Assembly: GCA_029931535.1 (NCBI GenBank)
Contig: JAQPZY010001695.1
Coordinates: 3,848,501-3,912,500 of the forward strand
Direction of reading: 5' to 3'
Length of the DNA stretch: 64,000 nt
Origin: Margaritifera margaritifera
Lineage: Eukaryota > Mollusca > Bivalvia > Unionida > Margaritiferidae
A model generated the notes under the pieces. It made no database searches, had not been told where the DNA came from, and saw only the letters and a program-made list of their open reading frames with translations. Position 1 is the first letter of the stretch; every line of letters starts with the position of its first letter. Made by a program: the position numbers and the translations under genes. Positions 49,098 to 60,119 of this stretch are shown one piece after another.

Positions 49098-50588
49098 CTG
49101 TGTAAATAAATGTATAGTAAATAAAAAAGGTGAACTTTTAAATTGTTCATTTTTTGGGGTTCCAGCGGGTACAATTACTACGCGCCGACTTCATATGACA
49201 TCACATAACGTCATATGAAAAACTAAACTCTGCCCAAATACGTTTTTGCACCTGTTTTTCGGCGATATCTTTTATATTTGTAATCTGATAGAAAAGTGCT
49301 AGTAACAAAGTATGTTCAGGACGACTCCAGCCAACTTCTCAAAAAGGTTCTTAATATGACCTAAACACACGTCGCTGATCAAATAACATTTTAAACATTT
49401 TCCATTTTCGCAGAAAAAGTCCGCAACTACGCCCAATACCTACGTAGGTTATACATTAATAGAAATTACCCAAAATTCACCTTCACACCCGTCCGCATGG
49501 TAAGTATTCATCCATTGGGTTTATATAGGGACCTCATTTATTATTCACTGACTTTGTTTTTAACATAGTAACTCGTTTTAGTCGCGACATACGAGTGAAT
49601 TCTGTTTCGTAATTGTAAGAAAATACAGTCCAAAATTTTACAATATTGCGATGAAAAACAGAGTTGTTTATACTTTGTAATATTTATTTCTCAATAAAAT
49701 CTTTATAATTCTAATAGGACTCCAGACATTAGAAATTGTCAACAAACACAAAACAGCATGTGATATTCAAGTGAGTAAAGGCTTGGTACGTGCTTTCTTT
49801 GTTATGATAATGTTCTCACGTGCAATGTTATTACGAGTGATATAATTAATTAGAAAAGGGCAGTTTATATAAATTTATTTTACATGACGTAGGTGTTAGG
49901 CGTGGCTTATGGTCTTTTTGTTTTGCTGTTGTTCACAAAATGTCGAAATTCGCTAAACTGTTAGAGTTGGCGGTAGTCGTCTTAAAAAGACTTTGTCACT
50001 AGCATTTTCTATCAGATAATGAATCAGAATGGTATCGCCGCCCCCCCCCCCCCAATAAAATATTACACATTTTTTAAAAATGTGTAAAAACGTGTTTGGA
50101 CAGAGTTTAAATATATTATTGCCTTCTCCCTTGGAACCTGTTCACCAGATAACACTATATGAGAACAGTTCCATCGCGAGAAGGCACTAATAAAATATTA
50201 GTATTTGTACCTGTAGAAATCTATTGTTTGTTTGTTTGTTTTTGTTTTTTTTTTCTTTGCTTTTTTTCTCTCAAATTAATTTTATTTTATTTCATGTTTT
50301 TTTTCTAAATAATATTTCTCGGGAGTTTAATATACTCATACATCACGTTATAATCCCTTGTAAAATTGGAGAAACATCTTCAAATTATTGCGCAACATTA
50401 AGGTTATTTATTTATTTGTTTGCTGACCTTCTCTGTCTCTTTCGTTCGTTTGCTTGATTAGTATTTTGTAACAATGATTTATCTGAATTTACTTTTATTG
50501 ATTGATTGATTAAGTGATTGACATCTTACTTAAAATTTGGTTAAGATATCATTTTGAGAATTACTAAAAGGGCATTGGGGAATCAAAC

Positions 50589-51885
50589 CATCGAATGTGG
50601 CCGCTCCAGAATCGCTTCTGTGGTGAATCATAGGTTGTATAAGACTCCATTGGTTCCTGGCCTTGTCGTATTTCTCGGCGGACATGTGTCTCTGTCTACC
50701 GTCGAACCCACCGCAGGCGTAAACAACACCGTCAATCTGGCCGACGCAAACGTAACAGCGGGACATATACATAGGCGCTCGTTCCTCCCAACGAATCTTG
50801 TCTGGATCGAAACAACACACGCTGTTCAAATATCGCCCACCGTCAAAGCCACCGATGACATAGATACAACCGTCCATGCTAACGGATCCGTGGTAAGCTC
50901 TCGGCGTTGGGAGCTCGCAATCTATAGCTTCGAACCACTCGTTCGTATTTCTGTCAAACGTCTCTACGGAGCTTGTGACGCCTCTAGCTGCCCAACCGCC
51001 TATAGTAAAAATAATTTCGTAGGGTACTCTCGGGACCATCATGAGGTCGTTTTTAAAGCATTCTATCGGAATAAGCTTAGACCTTTTCATAATACGAATC
51101 AGTCTTTGCGCACGCTGGATTTGTTCCCATATTTTGCGCTTCTTTTTGAAGTCCCTTCTATTTTTCAAAGCCTCCCTGAAAAAGTCCTCATCGACAAAAG
51201 CCATACGAATCGCAGGAATGAGATCTGGTAAATGTTTCTCTCTTTCATCTGGCGAAAAGTTGTACCAATTGATCACAGCTTGAAGAACAACTTTTTCTTC
51301 CTTAGCGCACAGGGTATCATCAGAAAGAAAATCTAACAACTCTTTCGGCTCTAATTGCACGAATTCCTTGCTTTTCTCTGCAATTTCAAGAAAATGTTTC
51401 ATAATAAAGTCCCAACATTTTTTAATCAGAACGAGACAGCTGTAGAACTGAGCAAACCTTAGAATACCTATGCAATTCTCTGCTGTCAATTCTAATGCCA
51501 GGAAGGCTACGCAATCGTCTAGCAACCCCAGAATGTTGAAGCGATCGGACGCTGCGAACAAATCCTCAATATTGTCGGCTGTCAGTGGAAGTTCTTTCAG
51601 GTAGGCGTACTGGATAAGAAGTTCCATGGTCCGGGCAGAAACTCCATGGATTTTTACCTCTGGTTGGGACGTCTCCTGAAGGCCGGACGTAAATAGAGAT
51701 CTAAAATAATGGCTGCAACTAGCCATGACAGCTCTGTGCACGGGAAACTTTCGTTTTTCGCCAGGGATACATATGAAAGCGTCGCAAAGAACTCCATTTT
51801 CTCGCATATCATTTAAATGATACCGAAATTCTCGGTCGAAATCTTGTTTTATGAGATCCATGTTTGTCCGTAAGTGATCCAACAT
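50589..51885 (-). CDS. KLHL10: KLHL10-like gene B, exon 1 (BTB, BACK, Kelch 1-3)
   Basis: Same 1297-nt length, start context (in-frame TAG two codons upstream) and phase-1 end as gene A, and the same kind of weak donor, G|GTTTGA. Domains: BTB about residues 30-130, BACK about 135-240, Kelch repeats 1-3 from about 290. Over the first 290 residues it differs from gene A at about 28 positions (G45R, H108D, C250R among them). Over the last 143 it differs at only about 3. Both reading frames are intact with no stops, so both genes look functional. With exons 2-4 the product is 619 residues. Role as for gene A: a predicted Cullin-3 substrate adaptor, by family. Confidence 0.9.
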
Positions 51886-51897
51886 TGCCTAGATACA

Positions 51898-51927
51898 TGA
51901 CGTAAACATTTACTTGGAGTGACGTCA
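51898..51927 (-). promoter_or_regulatory. CRE (TGACGTCA) and near-CRE upstream of gene B
   Basis: TGACGTCA at 51920-51927 and TGACGTAA at 51898-51905, spaced as in gene A, within a ~60-bp stretch that is conserved although sequence further upstream has diverged. Confidence 0.5.
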
Positions 51928-51977
51928 TTATGTATGGAGGCAATATTCAGCACGTCCTAAATTGGCGCCCTTATTGA

Positions 51978-52150
51978 TTCCGCAGTAACAGTAGTAGTAG
52001 TAATATTATTAGTAGCACAACAACAGTAGTAGTAGTTGTTGTTGTTGTTGTTGTTGCTACTGCTGCTGTGTAGATTTTGCTGCTTCTGGTACGGTCTTGT
52101 TGTTTCTTTTGTTGTTCATGTTGTGAACTACTACTACAAATACTACTACT
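51978..52150. repeat. AGT/ACT/GTT trinucleotide tracts
   Basis: Runs of GTAGTAGTAG, GTTGTTGTTG and ACTACTACT upstream of gene B. The SINE at 52152 is inserted in the last one. Confidence 0.85.
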
Positions 52151-52151
52151 T

Positions 52152-52330
52152 ACCTGGGTGACCGAGTGGTCTAAGGCGCTCGCCTTTACAGATCACTGAC
52201 ATCTCACCTCTGTTTGCGTGGGTTCGAGTCTCGGCTTGGCCAACGTGGGTATGTGAGAAAGCTTGCCAGTATCTTCACGTCGGTCGGTGGTTCTTCCGGA
52301 AGCTTTTCCGGGTTCTTCTTCCACCACACA
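52152..52330 (+). mobile_element. tRNA-derived SINE, second copy
   Basis: Head matches the SINE at 36.77-37.01 kb: GGGTGACCGAGTGGTCTAAG, and box B GGTTCGAGTCTCGG at about 52221-52234. The body keeps GTCGGTGGTTCTTCC and then ends in CACACAAACACGC. It sits between ACTACT tracts. Its 3' body is shorter than in the other copy. Confidence 0.75.
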
Positions 52331-52339
52331 AACACGCTA

Positions 52340-53340
52340 CTACTACTACTACATCTCTATCACTACTACTACCATTGGCTACAGTGGCAGCGAGAAGAAG
52401 AAAAAGATGGTGTGTTTTTATTGGTTTTAACGGTACTTTTAACACAGTGTTGGCTATATCATGCCGAGGACATGGGAGCTAAGTGCCTTTCTCAATGTTA
52501 AAGAAAATACCTGCCTGCTAGATGCCATAATCACCATCCCTGGTCACTTTAATAAAATGTCCCGAATTCCATACATTATAAACACGTACAACGTGATTTC
52601 TAATGAGTAACTGTCATAATGTGAACTAATCGGTAGATTAAACAGATTATGAGAGAGAACATAGAAATACCGGTAAGTATCTAAAATGTACACCGATGTG
52701 TTGTGGACAAATCTGTCTGCAAACAATTCTTCGATTTTATGAATAAGGTGATATCAGATCCACAAATCGTTCATCAGTGTCAGCACAGGTTTGGGGGTTG
52801 ATTTATCGGACTAGATGTTGTTGACATGGAAACTTATGGGACGCTATTTTACTATTTATTAGGAAAATTTTGATACACAATTTTAATTCTTTTTTAATAA
52901 AATAAATCTATTTTTTAAAATAAAATATCCAGGTCCTTTTTATGTCAACATTTTTAAATTTTATATTAAAATTTATATGTTGATATAAAAAAAATCCAAT
53001 TTTTGATATAAGAAAATTTCAATTTTTTACATAAAAAATCAATTATTTTTCAATTTAAATAGTTGTCAATATACACTGCCTTTCTTTATTACGTGCTGCA
53101 TTGATTCAGGACCAATTTAATATGGAGGACATGCACTATTAGATTTGAGTCTGTGCTGAACGATTTAAGAACTGTCAAGTGAGGTCAAGTAATCATTGGC
53201 ATAAAACATGTAAAACACAAACTCTAATGAGCCTTTACTACCGGCTATTTCAACAAGTTATTATTAGAATAACAATTGAGATAACACAGATACGTGCACT
53301 TAGACAAACCATTGCACAAAATATAACAGTTATGGCCTTA
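52340..53340. other. no gene seen
   Basis: 52660-52830 resembles 46130-46300 (GATGTGTTGTGGACAAATCT and TTGATTTATCGGAC), a dispersed repeat of unknown type. 52850-53050 is extremely AT-rich. Confidence 0.5.
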
Positions 53341-53341
53341 T

Positions 53342-53346
<5 letters not shown>

Positions 53347-53418
<72 letters not shown>
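53347..53418. repeat. (TA)n microsatellite
   Basis: About 36 TA units. Confidence 0.95.
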
Positions 53419-53419
<1 letters not shown>

Positions 53420-53569
53420 CATACATTTGTTGAAAAAGACGCTATATTTTATTAAGTCTGCGAAATATTGATGAACTTGCGCAGATTATATGCTAAAAGG
53501 ACAACCGTTTCTCATCAGAAAGAGACGAAGATGTTCCCAATGTCGCCTACTCCTTCATTCGGATATTCT

Positions 53570-53715
53570 CTTCCCTTTACGATACGAGTCGAATAACTTA
53601 GACTCTCTGAAGGAGACCCGGAGATAATCGTAGTGATACGTATTGGTAAGTTTTTGGCGGACGAACATCCGGCTAGATGTGCGAAGAACAGATTCTTATA
53701 AAATGATAGGTGTTA
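53570..53715 (+). repeat. inverted repeat arm 1 (partner at 56945-57112)
   Basis: Contains TAGTGATACGTATTGGTAAG, TTTTTGGCGGACGAACAT and GAAGAACAGATTCT. The reverse complement of 56945-57112 aligns along its length with roughly 25% mismatch. Neither arm has a convincing ORF. Confidence 0.65.
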
Positions 53716-53719
53716 AAAT

Positions 53720-54725
53720 AACACTCGACGACGTTCAACAATCAATTACATACCTGCACTTTTAATTTTGAATGTTATTCTTGCAACTTTGTAATGATAA
53801 TATTGAAGAAATCATTCAGTTTCAATAGAGTGAAACGATTGTTTACGTTGCTGTTATTGATGATACATCATCTAGTGATTGTGACGTAAATCGGGTTATT
53901 ATGACGAATGACAACTACGGGCTTGAGAGCAGTTCAAAATGGTAATTATTTCTTTGCGAATTTTTTTTTTTTTTCGTTTTTTCTTTCTTTCTAGTGTGCG
54001 ATGGAAAAAGACGAGGACGTTCTGATTGCTACTCCTCACAGTTGATTACCTCTCTTTGGAAGGATAATTCCACTGCAACAACGATGTAAATTTAGTGGTA
54101 AAATGCCACTTGGAGAAACCGTGCGCTTTCATAACTGCATCGCGCTCAAATTTATAGCATCTTCTGCAATTTTTTCTCTACAATAGTCTTAATGCAGAAT
54201 GTAAAGATTTTTTATTTTTTTTAATTGACAGTTAATACGACGATAAACGCAGAAAAAAACAATTTTAAACTTTTATAACTGCAATTGTTTCATAATTTTA
54301 TTAATTCCTTTATTTTCATTTTGCTTTTTTAAAAAATGTTTCGTATCAGTTTAGAGCCTTATTTCAGCGTATGAATATTTGTTGAGGGCTTCTGGTGCGT
54401 AGTTATTTATTGAACTGGGGATTCTCCATCAACAACGAAATAGCTGCGTCGACATCAAACAAATTATTCCACCAATAGTAGCCGATCTAGGGTTTTTTAA
54501 TTCCACAGTGTGGTCTTAATATTTTATTTAAATGGGCTCATTGTGGAAGCTCAAGATTCAAAGCAAAGGATGTGTTGTTTTGTTGGACATAAAAATGACT
54601 CTAGGATTTGATGCTTTCATGGACGGGTTCAACGTAATTTGGCCGAGTCATTATTGTCCAGACTTGTGACTAACCAATTTTCAATTCTTTAAACCTATTT
54701 TCGAGTTCATTAACAGGCTAGGCTA
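53720..54725. other. no gene seen
   Basis: No ORF with recognisable similarity and no clear repeat between the inverted-repeat arm and the MITE. Confidence 0.45.
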
Positions 54726-54726
54726 G

Positions 54727-54955
54727 GTACAGGGGGTCTTTACAAAGGACAATTAAGACTATTGGTAAATGGTTATAGTCATGGGGATCCAATAGTCATA
54801 CAAAGTAAGACATCTACCCTGATAGTTACGAGGATAGAGGGGCGGGATCTATTCCCTCCATCGTAACTATCAGGGTTGGCTTTTGACTCCCCCACCCCCA
54901 ATCCCTATATCCACTTACCTATAGTTTTAACTTCATTTGTAAAGAGCCCCAGTGA
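54727..54955. mobile_element. foldback MITE with nested hairpin
   Basis: Imperfect inverted ends of about 50 bp (GGTCTTTACAAAGGACAATT at the left, TTCATTTGTAAAGAGCCCC mirrored at the right). Inside is a strong hairpin, CCCTGATAGTTACGA pairing with CGTAACTATCAGGG (about 54818-54876). Confidence 0.65.
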
Positions 54956-55199
54956 AAGTGATGCAGCCCGAATGTTTTTCTGGTAGATTTTGAGTTTCCC
55001 AGCTCGAAGGTAGCGGTATACATAAGAGATTAGATATTTAAATCGTTTTGGTTTCTGGTCATCCTGCTGTTCAACTGGCAAGTGACCAAAGTTTAGTTGG
55101 TTCATTTGTAATGCTTGATAATTCAACTTGTGAAATATCGTCCACTTAAGAAGGCACGTCATATATTGATTGGTCAATGTGTTCAGTCTCTCCATGTAT

Positions 55200-56830
55200 G
55201 AAATTTATCTAATACGGCAAATTTAGCGAAAATGTTCTGATTTCTTCCATTTCGGACAAGACAGTTGCATGCAGAATACCGGCGACACAACAGACCTTAA
55301 CCTACCTACATGCGCCATTTTTATCCAGACTTATATAAAATATAGCCAAAGAAAGAATGATTTTTTTTCAGAATAAAATTTAAAAGATTTGTTATTTGAT
55401 TCTGTCCAAATCAGTTTATTTAATTTTCAGAAAAAAAAGACCACTAGCATTTTTTTTTCGTTTGAAGGCATGCAGTGTGTATGCCTTCTCTTTCAGTGTT
55501 TACATTGGCTACCTTGCGCGTGACTCTCTTTATAGTAGTTGGTATAAAGTAGTTCTCCGTAAAGTTGATACGGAAATAAACGCACCTCGGCTTGATCACA
55601 TGGTTACGTTCTGAACAATGGAAATCTTCATTACATTACCAACTAATGCAATTGCAATTATTCTGCGATTAGTGAAGGAAGGTAGGATCCACGCTCGTGT
55701 ATCCTCGAATAGCCATATTTCGTGCCCTTAACGTAAATTTTAACGCGTTCGTTATAATATTATGAGAATCTATTGAAATAACCACAGAAAGTGTTCCACT
55801 ATATCTACTTCATTTAATCATCGTTAAAAAAAATCCCCGTTCATTTTATATGCAGTTTGTGCACTTACATTACTGCTTGTTTGTTCTTTATCATATAAAT
55901 ACATGAATCAATAGAGAGACAGACAGACAGACAGGGAGAGAGAAATAAAAAAAAAACACTGGTGAATGGACACACGTTTTATTATAATAGATTCAATGTC
56001 TTTTGATGTAGAATATATGTTTATTATGAAATAATACTGAAACGAAAAAGTCCATAGTGAATATACATTTTCAGTGTAAATTTTTCTTACGTTGTATAAG
56101 AACCCCACATGATAAAAACCAAATATTTACATTGGCTTTGCCGTTGTATAAATTCCCAAAGTGGGTTATCCTGTTCAAGATATGTAAACAAAGCCAACAT
56201 GTGATCAGCGGACCTATCTTTAGCATATAATACAAAATTAAGGGCCAAAATGTCGGACACAAACAAGGCATTAGTGAAAACATAGATTTTCATTCTGATT
56301 TTTTTAAATTACATGAAATTACCTATTTAAATCTCATTTTGTCTGATTTTACTTATTAAATACTTGCTGTCACTCTTGAAGAACGCTGGTGACACAGCTG
56401 ATAACGTCATTATCTCGAAACAAGCGCGTTAGGTCGCGAGAAACATGGCGCACGATTGAAGGATAATCACGAAATCCGGAGGTTGGATAATACCGATGCG
56501 CGGAGACAATGGACTAAGGTATAGATGACCCAGGGGTCAAAACAGTCAATGGCAGCGATATATTCTGAAAGAGTATCAGCTGTGAGGAGCGTAGTCCGCT
56601 CGCTGTAATAACACACATGATGTCATAAATGACATCATGATGCCATGTCACTCAAAACTTCCTCGGCCTGTTCCGTCGCATGCTAAATAAAAAAAACAAA
56701 ACAACAACATCGGATATAACAAGTGTACATTTTGAACTCCCCTCCTACCTATTGCTGGTATTGCGTCATAATAACATCACTGACGTCACCACGATTCGAT
56801 AACGTGTCATCACTAATAGCAACTTAAACA
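55200..56830. other. no gene seen; palindrome and CRE-like sites
   Basis: No supported exon. 56400-56520 is locally CpG-rich (GCGCGTTAGGTCGCGAG, ATGGCGCACG). A perfect palindrome ATGATGTCAT-AA-ATGACATCAT lies at 56617-56638 and TGACGTCA at 56781-56788. Confidence 0.45.
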
Positions 56831-56944
56831 ATGGTTTGAGGCTATGGAAACTGGATGATTATTTCAATTTCTTTTATTCGCAAGTTTCAGGATTTAAATT
56901 AAAAATTGAAAGTGCAGGTATTTTACTGATGGAGAAACGTCGTG

Positions 56945-57112
56945 AAATAGTATATTCGACGCCTATATTTCATAATGAGAATCTGTTCTTCCTATCCAGT
57001 CAAATGTTAGTCCGCCAAAGAGTTACCAGTTTGGGACGTATCACTGCGATTACTTCCGAGTTTCTTTCACAGAGTCGAAGCTATTTGACTAGGATCGGAA
57101 AGAGACAAAGAT
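56945..57112 (-). repeat. inverted repeat arm 2
   Basis: Partner of 53570-53715. See that entry. Confidence 0.65.
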
Positions 57113-57419
57113 GTTTCGATTAAACGTCATGTAAGGCAAAGGTGTGATGACCAAGCCACCTGAATGTATTTTAAAGTCATTTCACTACAGCATTGTGCAG
57201 TTTCTTGAAATAAAATCAATATTTTGTGTTATGTGATAAATATAATTTTACATTTACATTCCAAATCAACTTCTGAATCTCGTTGAATAATCAAAAAAAA
57301 AAAAAAAAAAAAAACACACAAAAAGCCAAAAAACAAACAAACAAACAAACAAAAATATTTGATTCGTTTCGTACATTTCAAAATTTCTTTTGAATGAGCA
57401 TTAATGTACAATCCTCTAG

Positions 57420-58250
57420 TTTTTCGTGAAGAAGTGCAGCAACTCAGAGATGAGTTACATCAAAAAACGACACGTGAATGATCAGATTTCAAACGAACCC
57501 TTCATTTGATTCTGGAAACTATTACAAAATGGATGAATCGAACAATGATAAACGTTCTTGCGAGTCATCGGCAAATTTTAATTAAAGATGAGCTACAGGA
57601 TGTATAAGACAGTGAATGCAATGATTCTCAAAGAATGTTACAACTAAAGAGAATCATAAAATGGTTTCATGACCTTAGGAATCTTAACTAAATTTTGCCA
57701 ATATCTAAAGAATTAGGGAACAGCTTCCAAGTAGAGAAACAATGGCGAAAAGTCCTTGAGGGCAAAACCGAAACAAATTCTTTACTTTTAGCGACATGCT
57801 TTCTACATTAATATAACTTGTCAGGCTTCCTCTCTCAAAGACTAACAATGACGCTTCGAATCAACACGAGAGAGAAACGCAACTGTGCAAAACTTAATTG
57901 CTGACGTGGATGGGATAAAATCTTACATCAAAGGCTTGGAAAATAAATTACATAAGCTTTATTCCATATCTCATATCTCGAGTGTGATGTTGTCAAATCG
58001 TTTGTTAGGAAATTAACAAAAATTTTACCCAGATTCGAAGAATGTATTCAGTTTGAAGCGTTGAACTACTTAGTTGCAGGTTTTTCTACGGTAAACCCAA
58101 ACTTGGCACCGCCAATGCACCTTCTAAACCGATTCATCTCTAAACAAAGCTCTGCTACTACATCCGGGCCCTTTGATGTATGTTCAGGCACAGTGACGGT
58201 CGAGAACCTGATTCTAGCGCTATACAAATCAGTGTTTCTAAGTTGATACG
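57420..58250 (+). pseudogene. decayed coiled-coil relative of the 59.1-60.1 kb gene
   Basis: Plus-strand frames read FREEVQQLRDELHQK and, further on, IADVDGIKSYIKGLENKLHKL. These parallel FKEEVQELREKLNQE and VQMDGIQSSLIVL in the minus-strand gene at 60108-59110, in the same order. Many stops and frame changes intervene. It points towards its intact relative, so the pair forms a diverged inverted duplication separated by a minisatellite. Confidence 0.5.
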
Positions 58251-59105
58251 GGCATACAAATCAGATCAGTGCTTTTAAGTTGATACAGCCATACAAATCA
58301 GTTTTTCTAAGTTGATATGGCCATATAAATCAGTGCATTTAAGTTGATATGGCCATATAAATAAGTGTTTCTAAGTTGTTATGGCCATATAAATCAGTGT
58401 TTCTAAGTTGATATGGCCATATAAATCAGTGCATTTAAGTTGATATGGCCATACAAATAAGTATTATAAAGTAAATACCGCCATACAAGTCAGTGATTTT
58501 AAGTTGATGCGGGCATACAAATCAGATCATTGCTTTTAAGTTGATATGGCCATATAAATCAGTGTTTCTAAGTTGATATGGCCATATAAATCAGTGGATT
58601 TAAGTTGATATGGCCATACAAATAAGTATTGTAAAGTAAATACCGCCATACAAGTCAGTGATTTTAAGTTGTTACGGACACACAAATCAGTCTTTTTAAT
58701 TTGATACAGCCATACAGATTAGTGCTTTTAAGTTGATACGCCCATACAAATCAAAGTTTATCAAGTTGATACGGCCATACAAATCGGTGCTTTTAAGTTG
58801 TTATGGCCATACTAATCAGTACTTTTAAGTTGATACTGCCATACATAGGCGGCCCGGGGGGGGGGGCAGTTGCCTCCCCTCACGGATTTTTAAAAAATCC
58901 AGTATGCAGCTTTAGCCTGGTCCCTTTGATTTGGCTTCCCCCCCCCTCCCGGAGGGGAAGGGGGAATGGCTTTGCCCCCCTCCCAAACATTCCTGCGGAC
59001 GCCCATGCGGCCATACAAATAAAAGTATCTAAGTCCATATGGGCATACAGATGTGTGATTTTAAGTTGAAACGGCCACACAATTCAGTGTTTCCAAGTTG
59101 AAGTT
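58240..59105. repeat. ~37-bp minisatellite, about 20 copies, interrupted
   Basis: Units contain TTTAAGTTGATATGGCCATA and CAAATCAGTG. Interrupted at about 58850-59010 by a GC-rich insert with poly-G and poly-C runs (GGCGGCCCGGGG, CAGTTGCCTCC), probably a small transposon fragment. Confidence 0.9.
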
Positions 59106-59109
59106 CAAT

Positions 59110-60108
59110 TTAATCTTTGAAATTTCCTCGTCCTTTATGTCTGTCCCCGCGGGTGTGGGTCTTTGAGCCTCTATCCCGTCCCCTTCCAAATGGAAATATA
59201 TTTAATATTCCCCCGTCCTTTCGTGACATTTCATTGTTGTTCCTCGTTTCTGAAGAAATATGTGCTAGGAGACTACTCATTTCATCTGACTTGGAAGATA
59301 GCTGCTCCTGGGCGTCCTGTAAGATATTCAGTGAGGATTTAATGCCATTCATTTCTAGAGATAAGGAATGAAATGACCCATTCAATTGATCTGACGTCGA
59401 AAACAACTTGTCGTGTCCGTTTCTCAGCACTATCAGCGAAGATTGAATCCCATCCATTTGTACAGTCAAAGATCTTAATGAATCATTCATCCTTTGTTGG
59501 GCGATCATGATTTCATTAAACTTCGGTTGATGTGACCGGCATTCTGCAGAGATATTAGAAAACTTGTTTTCTGTGTTGAGGAATTTTAAGTCCATTTCAG
59601 TTTCCAATTTCTTTCTGGCTAATTTTTCTTTTCTGAACCCATGAGAAGTAGCCTCTATCTTCCGAGAGGCAAACAATATATTGCCTAATTGGGCAATTTG
59701 TTCTTTTTGTTTTTCGGTTTGTTCCAATACCATAATTACCCGGGATATATTAATATCTTTTTCTCCAATCTCCAAAAAAGCATTTCTCAGTTTGGCTACT
59801 TCATTACAAGAGCACGTTTCTCCAGCCGATGTCTCCACCTTTTTAAAATCGTATTCAATAGATCTATTCGAGCATTCTATAATTTTAGCATTATTTTGTC
59901 TCTCCTGGTTCAGCTTCTCTCTTAATTCCTGGACCTCTTCCTTGAAATCTTCTTTCAACAGTCTGACCTCTAACTGTATGGTTTCCAGCTTTGATGACAA
60001 TAATGATAATTTTGTATCAAGTTTTCTTAGTTCACTGCTGTTGGATATAGCTCCTTTCCCTGTTAGGGTCAGCAACAAGAAGCCCGAAAGGATCAGGCAG
60101 GGTGACAT
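59110..60108 (-). CDS. secreted coiled-coil protein with RGD tail, unidentified
   Basis: Intronless 332-residue reading. Residues 1-20 are a clear signal peptide (LILSGFLLLTL). Most of the rest is predicted coiled coil with many Leu/Glu/Lys heptads and few cysteines (C79, C99, C101, C190). Residues 208-242 and 243-277 are a 35-residue (five-heptad) direct repeat, each starting with an N-glycosylation sequon (NDS, NGS). Other sequons are NSS, NRS and NIS (twice). The C terminus is basic with an RGD at 320-322. Molluscs have many secreted proteins in which such a stalk precedes a C1q or fibrinogen head. No head domain follows here, so it may be a stalk-only member or a truncated one. No family name assigned. 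Confidence 0.7.
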   Translation of the reverse strand: MSPCLILSGFLLLTLTGKGAISNSSELRKLDTKLSLLSSKLETIQLEVRLLKEDFKEEVQELREKLNQERQNNAKIIECSNRSIEYDFKKVETSAGETCSCNEVAKLRNAFLEIGEKDINISRVIMVLEQTEKQKEQIAQLGNILFASRKIEATSHGFRKEKLARKKLETEMDLKFLNTENKFSNISAECRSHQPKFNEIMIAQQRMNDSLRSLTVQMDGIQSSLIVLRNGHDKLFSTSDQLNGSFHSLSLEMNGIKSSLNILQDAQEQLSSKSDEMSSLLAHISSETRNNNEMSRKDGGILNIFPFGRGRDRGSKTHTRGDRHKGRGNFKD

Positions 60109-60119
60109 ATTGTAAATGA

